Source of the DNA: Mesostigma viride
Lineage: Eukaryota > Streptophyta > Mesostigmatophyceae > Mesostigmatales > Mesostigmataceae
Length of the DNA stretch: 62,000 bases
Direction: 5' to 3'
Assembly (NCBI GenBank): GCA_009746045.1
Contig: RPFO01000156.1
Location: 1,040,653-1,102,652 of the forward strand
Within the stretch, counting starts at the first letter, position 1; each line of letters opens with the position of its first letter. A program made the translations under genes and the position numbers. Under the pieces are notes generated by a model. The model did no database searches, had not been told where the DNA came from, and saw only the letters and a program-made list of their open reading frames with translations. This document shows positions 53,263-62,000 of the stretch, piece after piece.

Positions 53263-55898
53263 CTGAAAAGGACATAACACACCCCAGAACAGTATTCCAA
53301 CTGGGTGAACAAGTCCTATATTTCAAAGAAACCAAACATGGCAAGACAGGCATGTGGTATGGTCCGTGCACTGTTCTAAGAATGACCAAAAAAGGAAAAA
53401 ATATGGATATTCGAAGTTTGGAAACAGGGAGAAAACACAGGGTGAGCAGTCATAGAGTTAAGAAGTATTTCCCTCCTTTGGCAGACGTGCCAGGGGAAGA
53501 GTCCTTGAACATGGATTCCCTCCTTAACTCTGGTGAGCAAGCAGAACCACCCAGCATTCCAACACCAGGAGCTGATGATGGCACTACCACACCCTCTGTC
53601 ATTCCTCCACCCCTCAGTGAGGTACGTGTCACCCCACAACCTGGTGTAAGTCCCTCTGGGCAGAGTTCAACCAGGCATGAGGTACCAGAGCAAAACAAAG
53701 GCAATCCAGCTGAGTTCAAATCCAAGCTAGAAAAAGCCCTGGCAGCTCTGCATAAGGCTCACAAGAGCAAGGCTAAACAAGCCTCAGGTTTGGCCAAGGT
53801 CTCTGCTGTGTGCTCCGATTATAGCCAGGAATCCTGCATCCTAGCTGTGGACACTCAGGCACAGGTCAGTGTGATCAGTGCACAAGCCATTCCTGGTCTG
53901 CAACTTGCACCCTCACCATGGACACAGGTGCAAGATTTTTCAGGCAAAACAACCTTAGATGTGTTGGGTCAAGTAATGATCCCCATACTTGGCATCCAGA
54001 CACCTTTCCAGGTAGTGGAAGGGTACATGGGCAATGCTTTGTTGGGAGAACCCTTTATCTCTTACCCAGGTGTCACCATCACTGCTAGCCAGCTGCGTGT
54101 GACTGGGGTAGGAGCCATTCCCTTGGATCACTACAAGATTCCATTGTCCCAACTGGTTCATGGATTAGATGCCTATATCAAGGCCATTAACATCAAATAT
54201 GGGCCAGGTGAAATCCCTGACCTAGAGAAAAAGGTGCACAATCAAAGGCCACACCCGCAGTCCTTTGGGGTTGGAAAGTGGGACTTAGCCATGCACTCTC
54301 CTCACAACTATGATGCTCTAATCCAACAATGCAAAACACAAAAAGGGTTTCAAAAATGGATCCAAGCCATTAGGCACCAAGCCCGCGAAGAGTGGGTGCT
54401 GCCAAACCCTAAGCATCCTGACTATAAGCCACCTGTCACTCCTGTCTGGGAAATTCCAGAAGGTGCCAAAAAGTTGAGACTCAAGTTTGTGCTAAAACAC
54501 AAGGCACAGCCAGTAGGCTCACCTATATATCATGCTAGGCCATGTGTGACAGAATTAAAAGGCATGTCAAAACTGTCCAAGGGTGAACTCTACACTCCTG
54601 GGCTGCAGCAAACATCCCTCAGGATACTGCTCTCTGTCTTCCTCCACCATCTCAATGCTGGCCAAGATTATGCCTGCAAAGCTACTGATATCAAAAGGGC
54701 TTTCCTTAGAGGGGACCCTGATAAAGCGCAAGATGTGTGGAAGGGTCAGGTCTATGTGGTTCCCACCCCTGCTGCATGGGCACATGATATTGATGAGCCA
54801 TATCTACTCCTAAATCTAGGGGTGGAAGGTTTGCAAAGTGCTCCCACTATCTTCAGAAAATCAGCAGAAGAGGTGTTCAAGAAACTTAATGCCACTTATG
54901 ATGATCTGGACCCTTGTCTCTTTGCTGTGCCCACACCCTCTGGCTTGCTCCTGTTTGTGTGGCATGGTGATGACCAACTGATTTGTGGACCAAGAGCTGA
55001 AGTTGACAAGTTCATTCAGCAGGTTCAGCAGTCATATGAGATTGGAAAGCAGACAGAGCTGGGGCCAGAACCCCTACAGTTCTGTGGCATAATGCTAGCA
55101 CTGGAAGAGCAACAGGAACAGTGGGTGTGTACTCTATCCCCGCCTGCCCAGTACTTAGAAGAATGCCTAGAGCTGCTTGATATTCCGTGCATTCCTGCTC
55201 ACATGTGTGCTACTGTCAAAGGAAAATTAGGGTGGCTGAGTGCTATCTGTGCACCTCATCTGGCAGTGGTCAGCAGGATTGATGACACAGTATTACAAAC
55301 CATGAAACCTAAGGATCTCCAGAAGCTACTAACGGCTGGACCTTCCCTTGTCATTCATCCACTCAACCTCATGGAAGATATTCACATTAACTGTCTGATG
55401 GACAGCTCCATGGAGAGTAGGGTAATAACAAAAATGGATGCCAGGGAGGCTGGGGTGTTCTTCCTTACCAACAAGGGAGACTATATGTCCATGGTGTCGT
55501 GGTACAGCAGATTGCATCGCAGAAAAGCTGTTGGCAGTAACTCTGCTGAGTGCCGTGCTGTGGTGTCTGCTGTGCAGCATGCTCGATCCCTTCAGCACAT
55601 ACTAACCTGGTTGCAAACTCAGGCTGGCAGCAAGGCTGATGTGCATGCTCACTTACACACTGACAGTCAGTCAGTCATTAGTTTCCTTAACAAGAAATCT
55701 GTGACTGCTGCTGTGCATACTGATCTGGACTGGGTGATTTTGAAACAGGAAACAAGCTATTTTTCCAGCTGGCAGCATCTGCCAGACGAGGAGAACCTGG
55801 CTGACGCATTGACCAAGATTCCGTCATTAGCAGCAACCCAGTACCAGCTTCTGTGTGATGCAATGAATCCCTATCTGTCTAGTCAGACAAATGGATGA
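53247..55898 (+). CDS. C2 ORF2: integrase C-terminal domain, retropepsin-like domain, RT and RNase H (about 883 residues)
   Basis: The frame is -1 relative to ORF1 and opens without an ATG at the overlap, so it may be reached by -1 frameshifting or this copy may carry a 1-nt indel. Residues ~10-75 are an SH3-like integrase tail (FQLGEQVLYF, MWYGPCTVLRM). A retropepsin-like domain follows at ~200-290: AVDTQAQVSVIS at 202, flap-like region, then NALLGEPFISYPGV. RT occupies ~405-650: KLRLKFVLKHKAQPVGSP, catalytic Asp in ATDIKRAFLRGD, GVEGLQSAPTIFRKS and the active site LFVWHGDDQLICGP at ~574 (HGDD in place of YVDD). RNase H is at ~715-870 (MDSSMESR, NSAECRAVV, HTDSQSVISF, PDEENLADALTK). The stop is TGA at 55896-55898. 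Confidence 0.87.
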   Translation: MADKLAEKDITHPRTVFQLGEQVLYFKETKHGKTGMWYGPCTVLRMTKKGKNMDIRSLETGRKHRVSSHRVKKYFPPLADVPGEESLNMDSLLNSGEQAEPPSIPTPGADDGTTTPSVIPPPLSEVRVTPQPGVSPSGQSSTRHEVPEQNKGNPAEFKSKLEKALAALHKAHKSKAKQASGLAKVSAVCSDYSQESCILAVDTQAQVSVISAQAIPGLQLAPSPWTQVQDFSGKTTLDVLGQVMIPILGIQTPFQVVEGYMGNALLGEPFISYPGVTITASQLRVTGVGAIPLDHYKIPLSQLVHGLDAYIKAINIKYGPGEIPDLEKKVHNQRPHPQSFGVGKWDLAMHSPHNYDALIQQCKTQKGFQKWIQAIRHQAREEWVLPNPKHPDYKPPVTPVWEIPEGAKKLRLKFVLKHKAQPVGSPIYHARPCVTELKGMSKLSKGELYTPGLQQTSLRILLSVFLHHLNAGQDYACKATDIKRAFLRGDPDKAQDVWKGQVYVVPTPAAWAHDIDEPYLLLNLGVEGLQSAPTIFRKSAEEVFKKLNATYDDLDPCLFAVPTPSGLLLFVWHGDDQLICGPRAEVDKFIQQVQQSYEIGKQTELGPEPLQFCGIMLALEEQQEQWVCTLSPPAQYLEECLELLDIPCIPAHMCATVKGKLGWLSAICAPHLAVVSRIDDTVLQTMKPKDLQKLLTAGPSLVIHPLNLMEDIHINCLMDSSMESRVITKMDAREAGVFFLTNKGDYMSMVSWYSRLHRRKAVGSNSAECRAVVSAVQHARSLQHILTWLQTQAGSKADVHAHLHTDSQSVISFLNKKSVTAAVHTDLDWVILKQETSYFSSWQHLPDEENLADALTKIPSLAATQYQLLCDAMNPYLSSQTNG

Positions 55899-56259
55899 TG
55901 AAATAGGGCACTCCAGACTAATGGTGCAGACTATGGTCTTTCCCAGCTGGTGGCAACTTGGCAACAAACATAATAATTTCTTGATGTGCCCCCTGGTTTT
56001 TCCATAGCCACTCATCACTCCACTGACTTGTACAAACAGGGGATCCTAGGTTCAGAAACCTCAAAGACACTGTCAGATTTAAAGGCAATGGGGTCTGTGG
56101 GCGCTTTAATTCACAACGTCCATTGTGGTCTGATATGAGTTTTCCTGTACCAATGTCTTATTCATGATATTGCCAAGTACCTGAAAAAAACAAAAAGGAA
56201 TAAAAACTGGAGGTGCAGCACTGATGCCTTAAAAAAAAAAAAAAAGAATAAAACTGGAG
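55899..56259 (+). other. C2 3' untranslated region with polypurine tract
   Basis: 360 bp of non-coding sequence ends in A15GAATAAAACTGGAG just before the 3' LTR (56231-56259). The A/G-rich run is the likely polypurine tract. No other feature seen. Confidence 0.7.
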
Positions 56260-56702
56260 TTAGCCTCTAGTCGTGGACATAGGCTAAGTACCAGATAGCA
56301 ATGTGCTATCTGGGGTTTCGCACGTGTAGGCTCGGTCAGAAGTCCCGGCTATATGTGATTCGGCAGGCTAGACTATTTGATAGCCGAGTCCTGGTGACGG
56401 ACGCCAGTACCCAAGTAGGATTGGCGGTACGGCGTCGCCAGTACCCACTCGGGACTGACATTGAGGTGTCGGACGTTGGACTAAGGTCCTGAGAGTCCAG
56501 CAGTGGCGTCGCGCCCCTCAGGCTGCACCACAGAGCCCAACGGCCACTGTCGGCTGCTCCAGACGTACGGTGGCCAGGCAGAGCGTTGCTTGTCGACAAT
56601 GCTAAATGCCCTTGTGCACGTTGGGTGCGGGGCTTGTGATTTATTGTAATAAACACATGCGTTAGGCCATTGAGCATTGAGAGGCCCACTCGTTTATTAA
56701 CT
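56260..56702 (+). repeat. C2 3' LTR
   Basis: 443 bp, nearly identical to 49405-49844. The 3' border TTATTAACT is followed at once by the duplicated GAGAG and then by C1 coding sequence. Confidence 0.87.
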
Positions 56703-56707
56703 GAGAG

Positions 56708-57808
56708 TGTGCAGCAAGGCTCCTGTGAGTTATGCCAATACTGTTGGGGTGCAACACAGCTGGAATCACCAAACTGGCTGCTGGGGGCACCTCCCCTTCA
56801 TCCCATTTTACACCCTTGACCGGCTTGGCCCTGCACCTGACTGGAAATGTTGTCCTGAAATTTTCTAGGGGAATCATCCCCCAGCCATCTCTTCTCAGAG
56901 CTGTAGCTCTGATAGAAATCCCAGGATTGCCCAGAAAATTCTGATTCAAAATCACAGGGCCATCAGAGTCTTTTAGCACAAGGAAGGTCACATCCACACC
57001 CATGACAGGGGCATGTAACCACTCAGTAATGCATGGGCATGTAAGCACTGCAGTAACCTCTCCCAACACCCTTAGATGCGTCCTACCACTGAAGTCAGAC
57101 ACCCAGGGGCAACTTGGTTCACCGACCAGCAGTTCTCCTGTATGCTGAGGTCCCATGACAGAAACCTGTGCATTGGTATCTACTTCCATGGCAGCTGCCT
57201 CAGGTTCATCCAACTGGACAAGCTTGGACACCGGCCTTTGGCTCCTTCTTGGCTCTTTGCAAAGCCTGTACAATATCTGATAGACGCACCCCCCTAGGCC
57301 TGGTGTCGGGCCGTTCCGGAGGTGCAGCCTGTCCGCCTGCTTGCCCAACCACCATATGTGAAGGTACCCCAGGGGCCGGGCCAAGGTCACCCTGAGGGCT
57401 CGATACAGCTGTAGCACCCTGATCAGGAAGTTCCACGTCACCCCCGCCTTGTACACCAACGGGCACCTGGAAGAGGTCTCCTTGATTACCTCCCCGGGGA
57501 CGGATCTTTGACCAGGACAGACGGTGCACTGCCTGGGAGCCATCAATGGCCACCCAGCACTTATGGCCAGCGGCTTCTACTCGGGTCACCACCCCATCAT
57601 GCCAGCTGCCACGTTTCCCTGGAAAGCTTGGCTCCTTCCACACAACAACCTGTTGTCCAACGTTAGGTTCTAGGACACTCCAGCCCTTGTCTTTCTGCCT
57701 TAGCTTGAGGAACTTGGCCTCTAGCTTCTCCTTCCATGCCTGCTCAGCATCAGCTGGCAGCATCCTGCATGGTGTGCAGCATAAGAGGATTGATGGCAAT
57801 GTCACCAA
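56708..57808 (-). pseudogene. C1 integrase C-terminal domain and retropepsin-like domain
   Basis: From 57808 down: GWSVLEPNVGQQVVVWKEPS and WHDGVVTRVEAAGHKCWVAI form the SH3-like integrase tail. After a linker, AAAMEVDTNAQVSVMGPQHT starts a retropepsin-like domain, with SDFSGRTHLRVLGEV, DVTFLVLKDSDGPVILNQNF and NPGISIRATALRR. It then reaches SLAAHS at the C2 insertion border. In C2 the same order is seen, with LAMHS at the equivalent place. A frame change lies near 57210-57546. The catalytic Asp is kept but the usual DTGA is DTNA. Confidence 0.78.
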
Positions 57809-58432
57809 AGAACATGGGAGTCCTAAGGTTCAGCCTATCCTCCACAGAACGTAGCCATGCAGATGTCACAATGGCAGATGACGTCCTTGGAATCCTCTCC
57901 ACCAACAGCACAGTCTTGATCTCTTGGACGGCTCTCTCCACAACCCCTTGCTGGCCGTGGCTCTCGATCCCTGGGTGTAATCAGCAACTCTGGAAATTCT
58001 GGCAGGTTCTCACAGCACTCAAACTGAATGTCACACTGCAGCAACTCCAACCCAGGGTACCTGCTCCTTGTCAACTTCAGAGCAGCAATCAACGTAGGCT
58101 TCTCCATGTCAGGCATGCAGGATCTCTAGGGTCTTGTACTTGGTATATCTGTCCACCGCCACCAGCAGCTTCAAACCCCTGCTTCTCTGAATATCCACCT
58201 GCACATGGCCTGGCTGCAAAATAGGAGACCTGGCATGAGACTTCTTGGGCTTTCTAGCAACTAGCCTGCACCTGCAAGCTTGAGCAACCTGTTGACAAAT
58301 GGAGTACAACTCACTTCCTCCCAGCCGTCTAGCAACCTGCAAAGACTGAGCTGCATGGCCAAACATGGTATGCAACCTTGAGGCAATGTCATACAAGAGA
58401 GAAAATCTTTTATTGCATGCCATTATTAGCAC
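57750..58432 (-). pseudogene. C1 integrase core, several frameshifts
   Basis: Frame 1 (58432-58109) has a zinc region RLHTMFGHAAQSL...CQQVAQACRC and the first catalytic Asp in PGHVQVDIQRS. The second Asp is in LLQCDIQFECCENLPEF (frame ending 57835). The Glu block MERAVQEIKTVLLVERIP is in a third frame (57941-57750). All three frames are needed for one domain, so it is inactive. Confidence 0.75.
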
Positions 58433-58808
58433 TCAAGGTATGTACAGATCCCTTATGTACAGGAGGCACCAGGGCCGTGCCTGTCAGACTGTCTCCAGCC
58501 CTATCCTCATCCTGACCATCCTGTGCCAGTCCTGCACGGTCAGAATGCTTCTGAGATCCACCTGGGTCCACAGCACCAGGTCCTACCTCAGGCTCAGCAC
58601 CGCCATGGCGGGCACGTTGGCGAGTAAGTTACCACTGCAGCTACAGCTGCATGGCATACTCTCTGTGGTGACCAAGCTTGCCCCGGCCATCGTGTCCAAT
58701 GGGCTCTATCACTAGAGCATGGGGCTGCCCCTCACTGCCGTCACTAGCAGCTACATTACACACCCCTGGGGGCACCCTCCAGGGTTCAGGGATGTGTGCA
58801 GGCTCCAG

Positions 58809-59981
58809 TCAATGATCAACAGCCTTGCCCTTGCCCTTGTCCTGGGATGGACCAGCCTTCTCCTTGCTGCCACCCAGGGCTGGCTTGCTCTGACCTTCCT
58901 GCCTCAGGTACGAGGGACACTCATTCCTGAAGTGACCCTTCCCTTGGCAGAAATAACATTCCACCTGACTGATGTCCCGTGAGGTCCCACTGCTGGGCCC
59001 AGCCTTGGGAGGACCACCCACCCTCTTGAAGTCAAACTGGGACTGTGGAGGTCCCGACTTCGGAGGTACGTGTCCCCCGTCCAGCCATTCTGCCACGCCC
59101 CCTCCTGGACCTTCCTCGACCCCTGAAAGAGGTCTCAGGCCCCCTCGAGGACGCTGGACCCCCGTGGCCCGATCCCCTCATGGACTTGACTGCAGGCTCA
59201 GCTGCCTCCTCGTCCCCTTAATTGACGTGGGCGCTTACCGCCTACATACTTGCCACTGAAGCACTCATACAGCTGGTCCGTCATGGCAGCCCAGCCATGG
59301 ACTTGGCTCATGTGGATGGACACGTTGTCCATCGTGATAGGATCCAGCTGCAGTGACTTGAGAAAGTCACCCATGGCCATTCTGTCTGCACAGAAGAATC
59401 CTTTAGCCATGGCGTCCTCCCTCAGCTTGCAGAAGTCTTCAAATGCGTGGACCACCAACTGCCCCTTGATGGGCTTGTAGTCCAGGTACTCCTGCTTCAA
59501 GTGAGAACCATCTATGGTCCTCTTATCACTTAGGAACACCCTGAGGCGCGTCATGAACGCGGCCCAGGTATCCCCCGCTGAATGTCGCTCCCGGACGAAC
59601 TTGAACAGCCGCCTTGCCGACTGCCGTATGTAGGCACTAGACGCCAGAATGCGAAGCTTGTCACCGGTGTAGATGTCCGTGTACAAGTTCATATCCTCCA
59701 GCATCCTCTCCGCGTCTCTGGGCTGCCAATTGTCTTTGATTGACTGAAATTGGCTCAGCACCGCATACCCCTCGGCTACGGTCGGCCGCCTATAGGCACT
59801 GCTTGAGCTGCTGCTGGCGCGTTCTGAGCGCCTTGAGACCCCTGACTCTGATCATCCTCTAGACCAGCCTGGTCCCCTAGCTAGTGCCTGCCCTCCTCCT
59901 CGTCAACCGCGTCCATCCATATCAGCGCCGCGCCGCTCAAAGCCGACCCCACCCCCTCGTTGGTCGGATGCTCCCTCGCTC
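58809..59981 (-). pseudogene. C1 gag with zinc knuckle, frameshifted
   Basis: An ATG at ~59981 starts MSEGASDQRGG and soon meets a stop. The main gag part is 59761-59198: LSQFQSIKDNWQPRDAERML, SARRLFKFVRERHSAGDTWA, AFEDFCKLREDAMAKGFF. The zinc knuckle CYFCQGKGHFRNEC lies at ~58935-58975 in a third frame (59096-58809). The interval 58433-58808 between knuckle and integrase shows no retropepsin motif in any frame, in line with the C2 arrangement. Confidence 0.75.
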
Positions 59982-61400
59982 ATGATGGGTCTTGTTCAGG
60001 TCTGCTACAGATCAGCCAAGCTAGTGGCCAAACAGCAATTAAAGCAATATACGCTGCTGAACAAGAAGGAAGATGACAAGTGTTACCACTTAGTCAAGCC
60101 CACCACGGTCACCCGCGGGCGCCACCTGGTTTTCCTTGTCGCTCTCGCTGTCGCTAACACTGATGAGCTCTGGCACCCTGCTGCCAGCAGCACCGTCGTC
60201 AGCCCGCTGTCGGCTCGCGATGACAGCGTCGTCACCGTTGGCGTAGTAAACAGGCGACAACCCGTCGTTACCACCCCGCGGGTTTTACCGTGGCACCTCG
60301 CGGTCGCCAAGCTCCTCGTCGCTTAGATCAGCGACCCCCACAGCGCCTACCTCAAGGTCACTGTCGTAACCCCGAGAGGCGAACTCCTCCCATGCACTGC
60401 GTCACTCGAACGCGAAGAGGTTGGGGCAATTCCTGAAGAGGAACTCTCCTCCGCTCCGGATTCCTGTCGACTACCCTGTCGACCCACGTCGCACGCTGAT
60501 TTCCAGCGATGGCACCCTCAGCCGCCTCGATATCTGCTAGCCGCCTGTAGCGCTCCGCCCCTCGTTGCTCACGTCGAACTGGTCCCGCTGCAAATCCCTC
60601 GTCGCCAGTTGCGCCTGCGAACGCACGTTGTGCGCCCACACCTGCCGCTGCCTGCACGAACTCTCGTCGCACCGCACCAGCTGGAGTTAGAGTGCGGTGG
60701 GATATATTGCTTGAGAACACTGAAAGCGGTGAGCAATGAATTGCTTGGTTCATTAGAAAATAGGTTTACCCTTTATCAACGTTCCTCTCACTGGCTGCGC
60801 CGCCAGTGACCGTTGGGTGCAGACCGTTGGCCCGTGGCCACACGATGACAGGTAGCCGTCTAGTCACTGCATCGTGCGATCACAAATCAATGCACGCTGC
60901 AGTACGGTCCCTATCTAGGATACTCTAGTACCGTCCAATGACAGGACACTACGTATACTGGGTACTGACATCTGTCACGTACCTCAGTACCCAAAGTACC
61001 TATCTAGGGAAACGTATGCGACTCGACTAGCATCCCTATCTGCATAGCCCACGTGGTATTTATATTCACATACCAACGTGGGTTTACAAGGCTTATTCAT
61101 ACGTTGTATTCACAATGCCTTTGAGACTTAGTCTACAGCAAAGCATGGAGACTAACTCCAGTATTGTTTTATTATTTATTTCTTAATGCAGGTCTGCACC
61201 CCCAACATTATTGTTATTGTTTTTAAGTTGATTAGGGGTACAAAAGAGACATGGCTGGTTGAGCCAGGTTGGTTACAGCTGGCTGTTCTGGCCAGGTGTT
61301 ATATTGCACATTAAATAAGGTGTACACAGCTGGCTGGTTTGGCCAGGTACTGAAGCACACATTAAGTAAATGGATACAAAGCTTGTGTCCTCAAGCTGCA
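59982..61400. other. C1 5' leader/LTR candidate and unassigned sequence
   Basis: No recognisable protein was found. On position grounds the part next to 59981 should be the C1 leader and 5' LTR, but no second copy is in the window to prove it. Short repeats of GGTACT / CAGTACC occur at 60940-61000. The part after ~61130 may belong to the 3' UTR/LTR of C3. Confidence 0.35.
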
Positions 61401-61531
61401 AATGGATACAAATCTGACCTAGCCAGCACTCACACCCCACAACGAATGTGTTGAATTTTATGGCGCCCAGCAGCTATCGCTGTGGTAAGGGGGTGTGGTG
61501 GTTGTGTACTGTGCTATGGCCAGTCATTTAT

Positions 61532-62000
61532 TCAAACACTGACTCTGATATCATAGGGGTTCATGTTCTGAAAGAGGAGCTGGTACTGTTGGCCAGCAGC
61601 ATCCCGCAGCTTCGTGAGAGCGTCTGCTGGGTTGTCCTCATCATCCACATGAGTCCAGCTGGAAAAATAGGTGGCCTCCTGTTTGAGGATCACCCAATCC
61701 AAGTCAGTGTGGACAGCAGCAGAGACAGATTTCTTGGTTAGAAAACTGATCACAGATTGGCTGTCAGTATAGAGATGTGAGATGACATTGCATGTGCTGC
61801 CTGCCTGGGTTTGTAGCCAGGTGAGCATGTGCTGCAGGGAACGAGCATGCAATGCAGCAGACACCACAGCACGACATTCAGCTGAGTTGCTGCTGCCAGG
61901 TTTTCTGCGGTGTAGCCTGCTGTACCAGGAAGTGAGGGACATGTAATCTGACCTGTTGGTGAGAAAAAACAGCCCTGATTCCCGTGCCCCCATCTGATTG
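61532..62000 (-). CDS. Copia element C3: RNase H C-terminus, running off the window
   Basis: The frame open from the window end to the stop at ~61532 encodes RNase H blocks: ESGLFFLTNRSDYMSLTSWY, NSAECRAVVSAALHARSLQH, LYTDSQSVISFLTKKSVSAA, HTDLDWVILKQEATYFSSW, DEDNPADALTKLRDAA. It is clearly closer to C2 than to C1. This piece shows no frame damage; the rest of the element is outside. Confidence 0.85.
   Translation of the reverse strand, partial: NQMGARESGLFFLTNRSDYMSLTSWYSRLHRRKPGSSNSAECRAVVSAALHARSLQHMLTWLQTQAGSTCNVISHLYTDSQSVISFLTKKSVSAAVHTDLDWVILKQEATYFSSWTHVDDEDNPADALTKLRDAAGQQYQLLFQNMNPYDIRVSV

Larger units (their letters stand above)
49405..56702 (+). mobile_element. Copia element C2: complete, recent LTR retrotransposon
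   Basis: This 7.3-kb element has 440-443-bp LTRs that differ at only a few bases by eye. It is flanked by a 5-bp repeat GAGAG (49400-49404 and 56703-56707) and carries two long overlapping frames with all expected pol domains. It is inserted in C1 between the retropepsin-like and RT domains, on the opposite strand. The LTR ends (TTAGCC...TTAACT as set by the duplication) are not the usual TG...CA. The near-identical LTRs and open frames suggest recent activity. Confidence 0.9.
46058..59981 (-). mobile_element. Copia element C1: pseudo-element split by two insertions
   Basis: On minus the order is gag (from ~59981), CCHC knuckle, integrase, integrase C-terminal domain, retropepsin-like domain, [complete copia C2, plus strand], RT start, [1.7-kb element], RT end, RNase H. 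Many frameshifts are present in gag and integrase. The coordinates include both nested insertions; the C1-derived parts total roughly 5 kb. The LTRs were not identified. Confidence 0.8.

Overview
The window is eukaryotic and is made almost entirely of transposable elements and the repeats they carry. I found no convincing host gene, no rRNA and no intact tRNA gene. The elements present are: a CACTA (EnSpm) transposon with a spliced Tnp2-type transposase, two non-autonomous CACTA relatives, a Ty3/gypsy chromovirus, three Ty1/copia elements, fragments of a LINE with a restriction-like endonuclease, a LINE ORF1 scrap, tRNA-related SINE fragments and several hairpin (MITE-like) elements. Introns are GT-AG and poly(A) signals are AATAAA. 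This mixture would fit a repeat-rich green alga or a related protist, but that is an inference from element types only; no host marker gene is available.

Layout. 1-2598: LINE 3' ends, two of them tail to tail. 4255-4550: a tRNA-related SINE split by a hairpin element. 4571-16677: CACTA copy 1, a 12.1 kb non-autonomous element filled with satellites and microsatellites. 17099-25774: CACTA copy 3, 8.7 kb, with two divergent genes (a six-exon Tnp2 transposase on minus and a frameshifted proline/alanine-rich accessory gene on plus). 25845-26850: hairpin element, SINE and LINE ORF1 fragments. 27066-41037: a minus-strand chromovirus with LTRs, polypurine tract, candidate primer site, gag, PR, RT, RNase H, integrase, chromodomain and a large extra reading frame downstream of pol. 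It is broken by frameshifts, one TAG, an 881-bp composite hairpin/SINE insertion and a 2-kb insertion in its 3' LTR. 41404-45381: CACTA copy 2, a 4.0 kb sibling of copy 1. 46058-59981: a minus-strand copia pseudo-element (C1). Its pol is split by a 1.7 kb element in RT and by a complete, recent plus-strand copia element (C2, 49405-56702) between its protease-like and RT domains. 61532-62000: the RNase H end of a third copia element (C3).

How the parts relate. All three CACTA elements are flanked by exact 2-bp repeats (GA, TT, CA) and have CACTAGGAA-type ends with dense short subterminal repeats. Copies 1 and 2 keep what looks like the last transposase exon at the left and a poly(A) region at the right, so they read as deletion derivatives. 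The copia elements C1 and C2 share an unusual domain order: a retropepsin-like domain lies after the integrase C-terminal domain and before RT, and none is visible between the gag zinc knuckle and integrase. Their RT active site reads HGDD or HGDH where YVDD is expected. This lineage and the chromovirus extra ORF are the best candidates for something undescribed.
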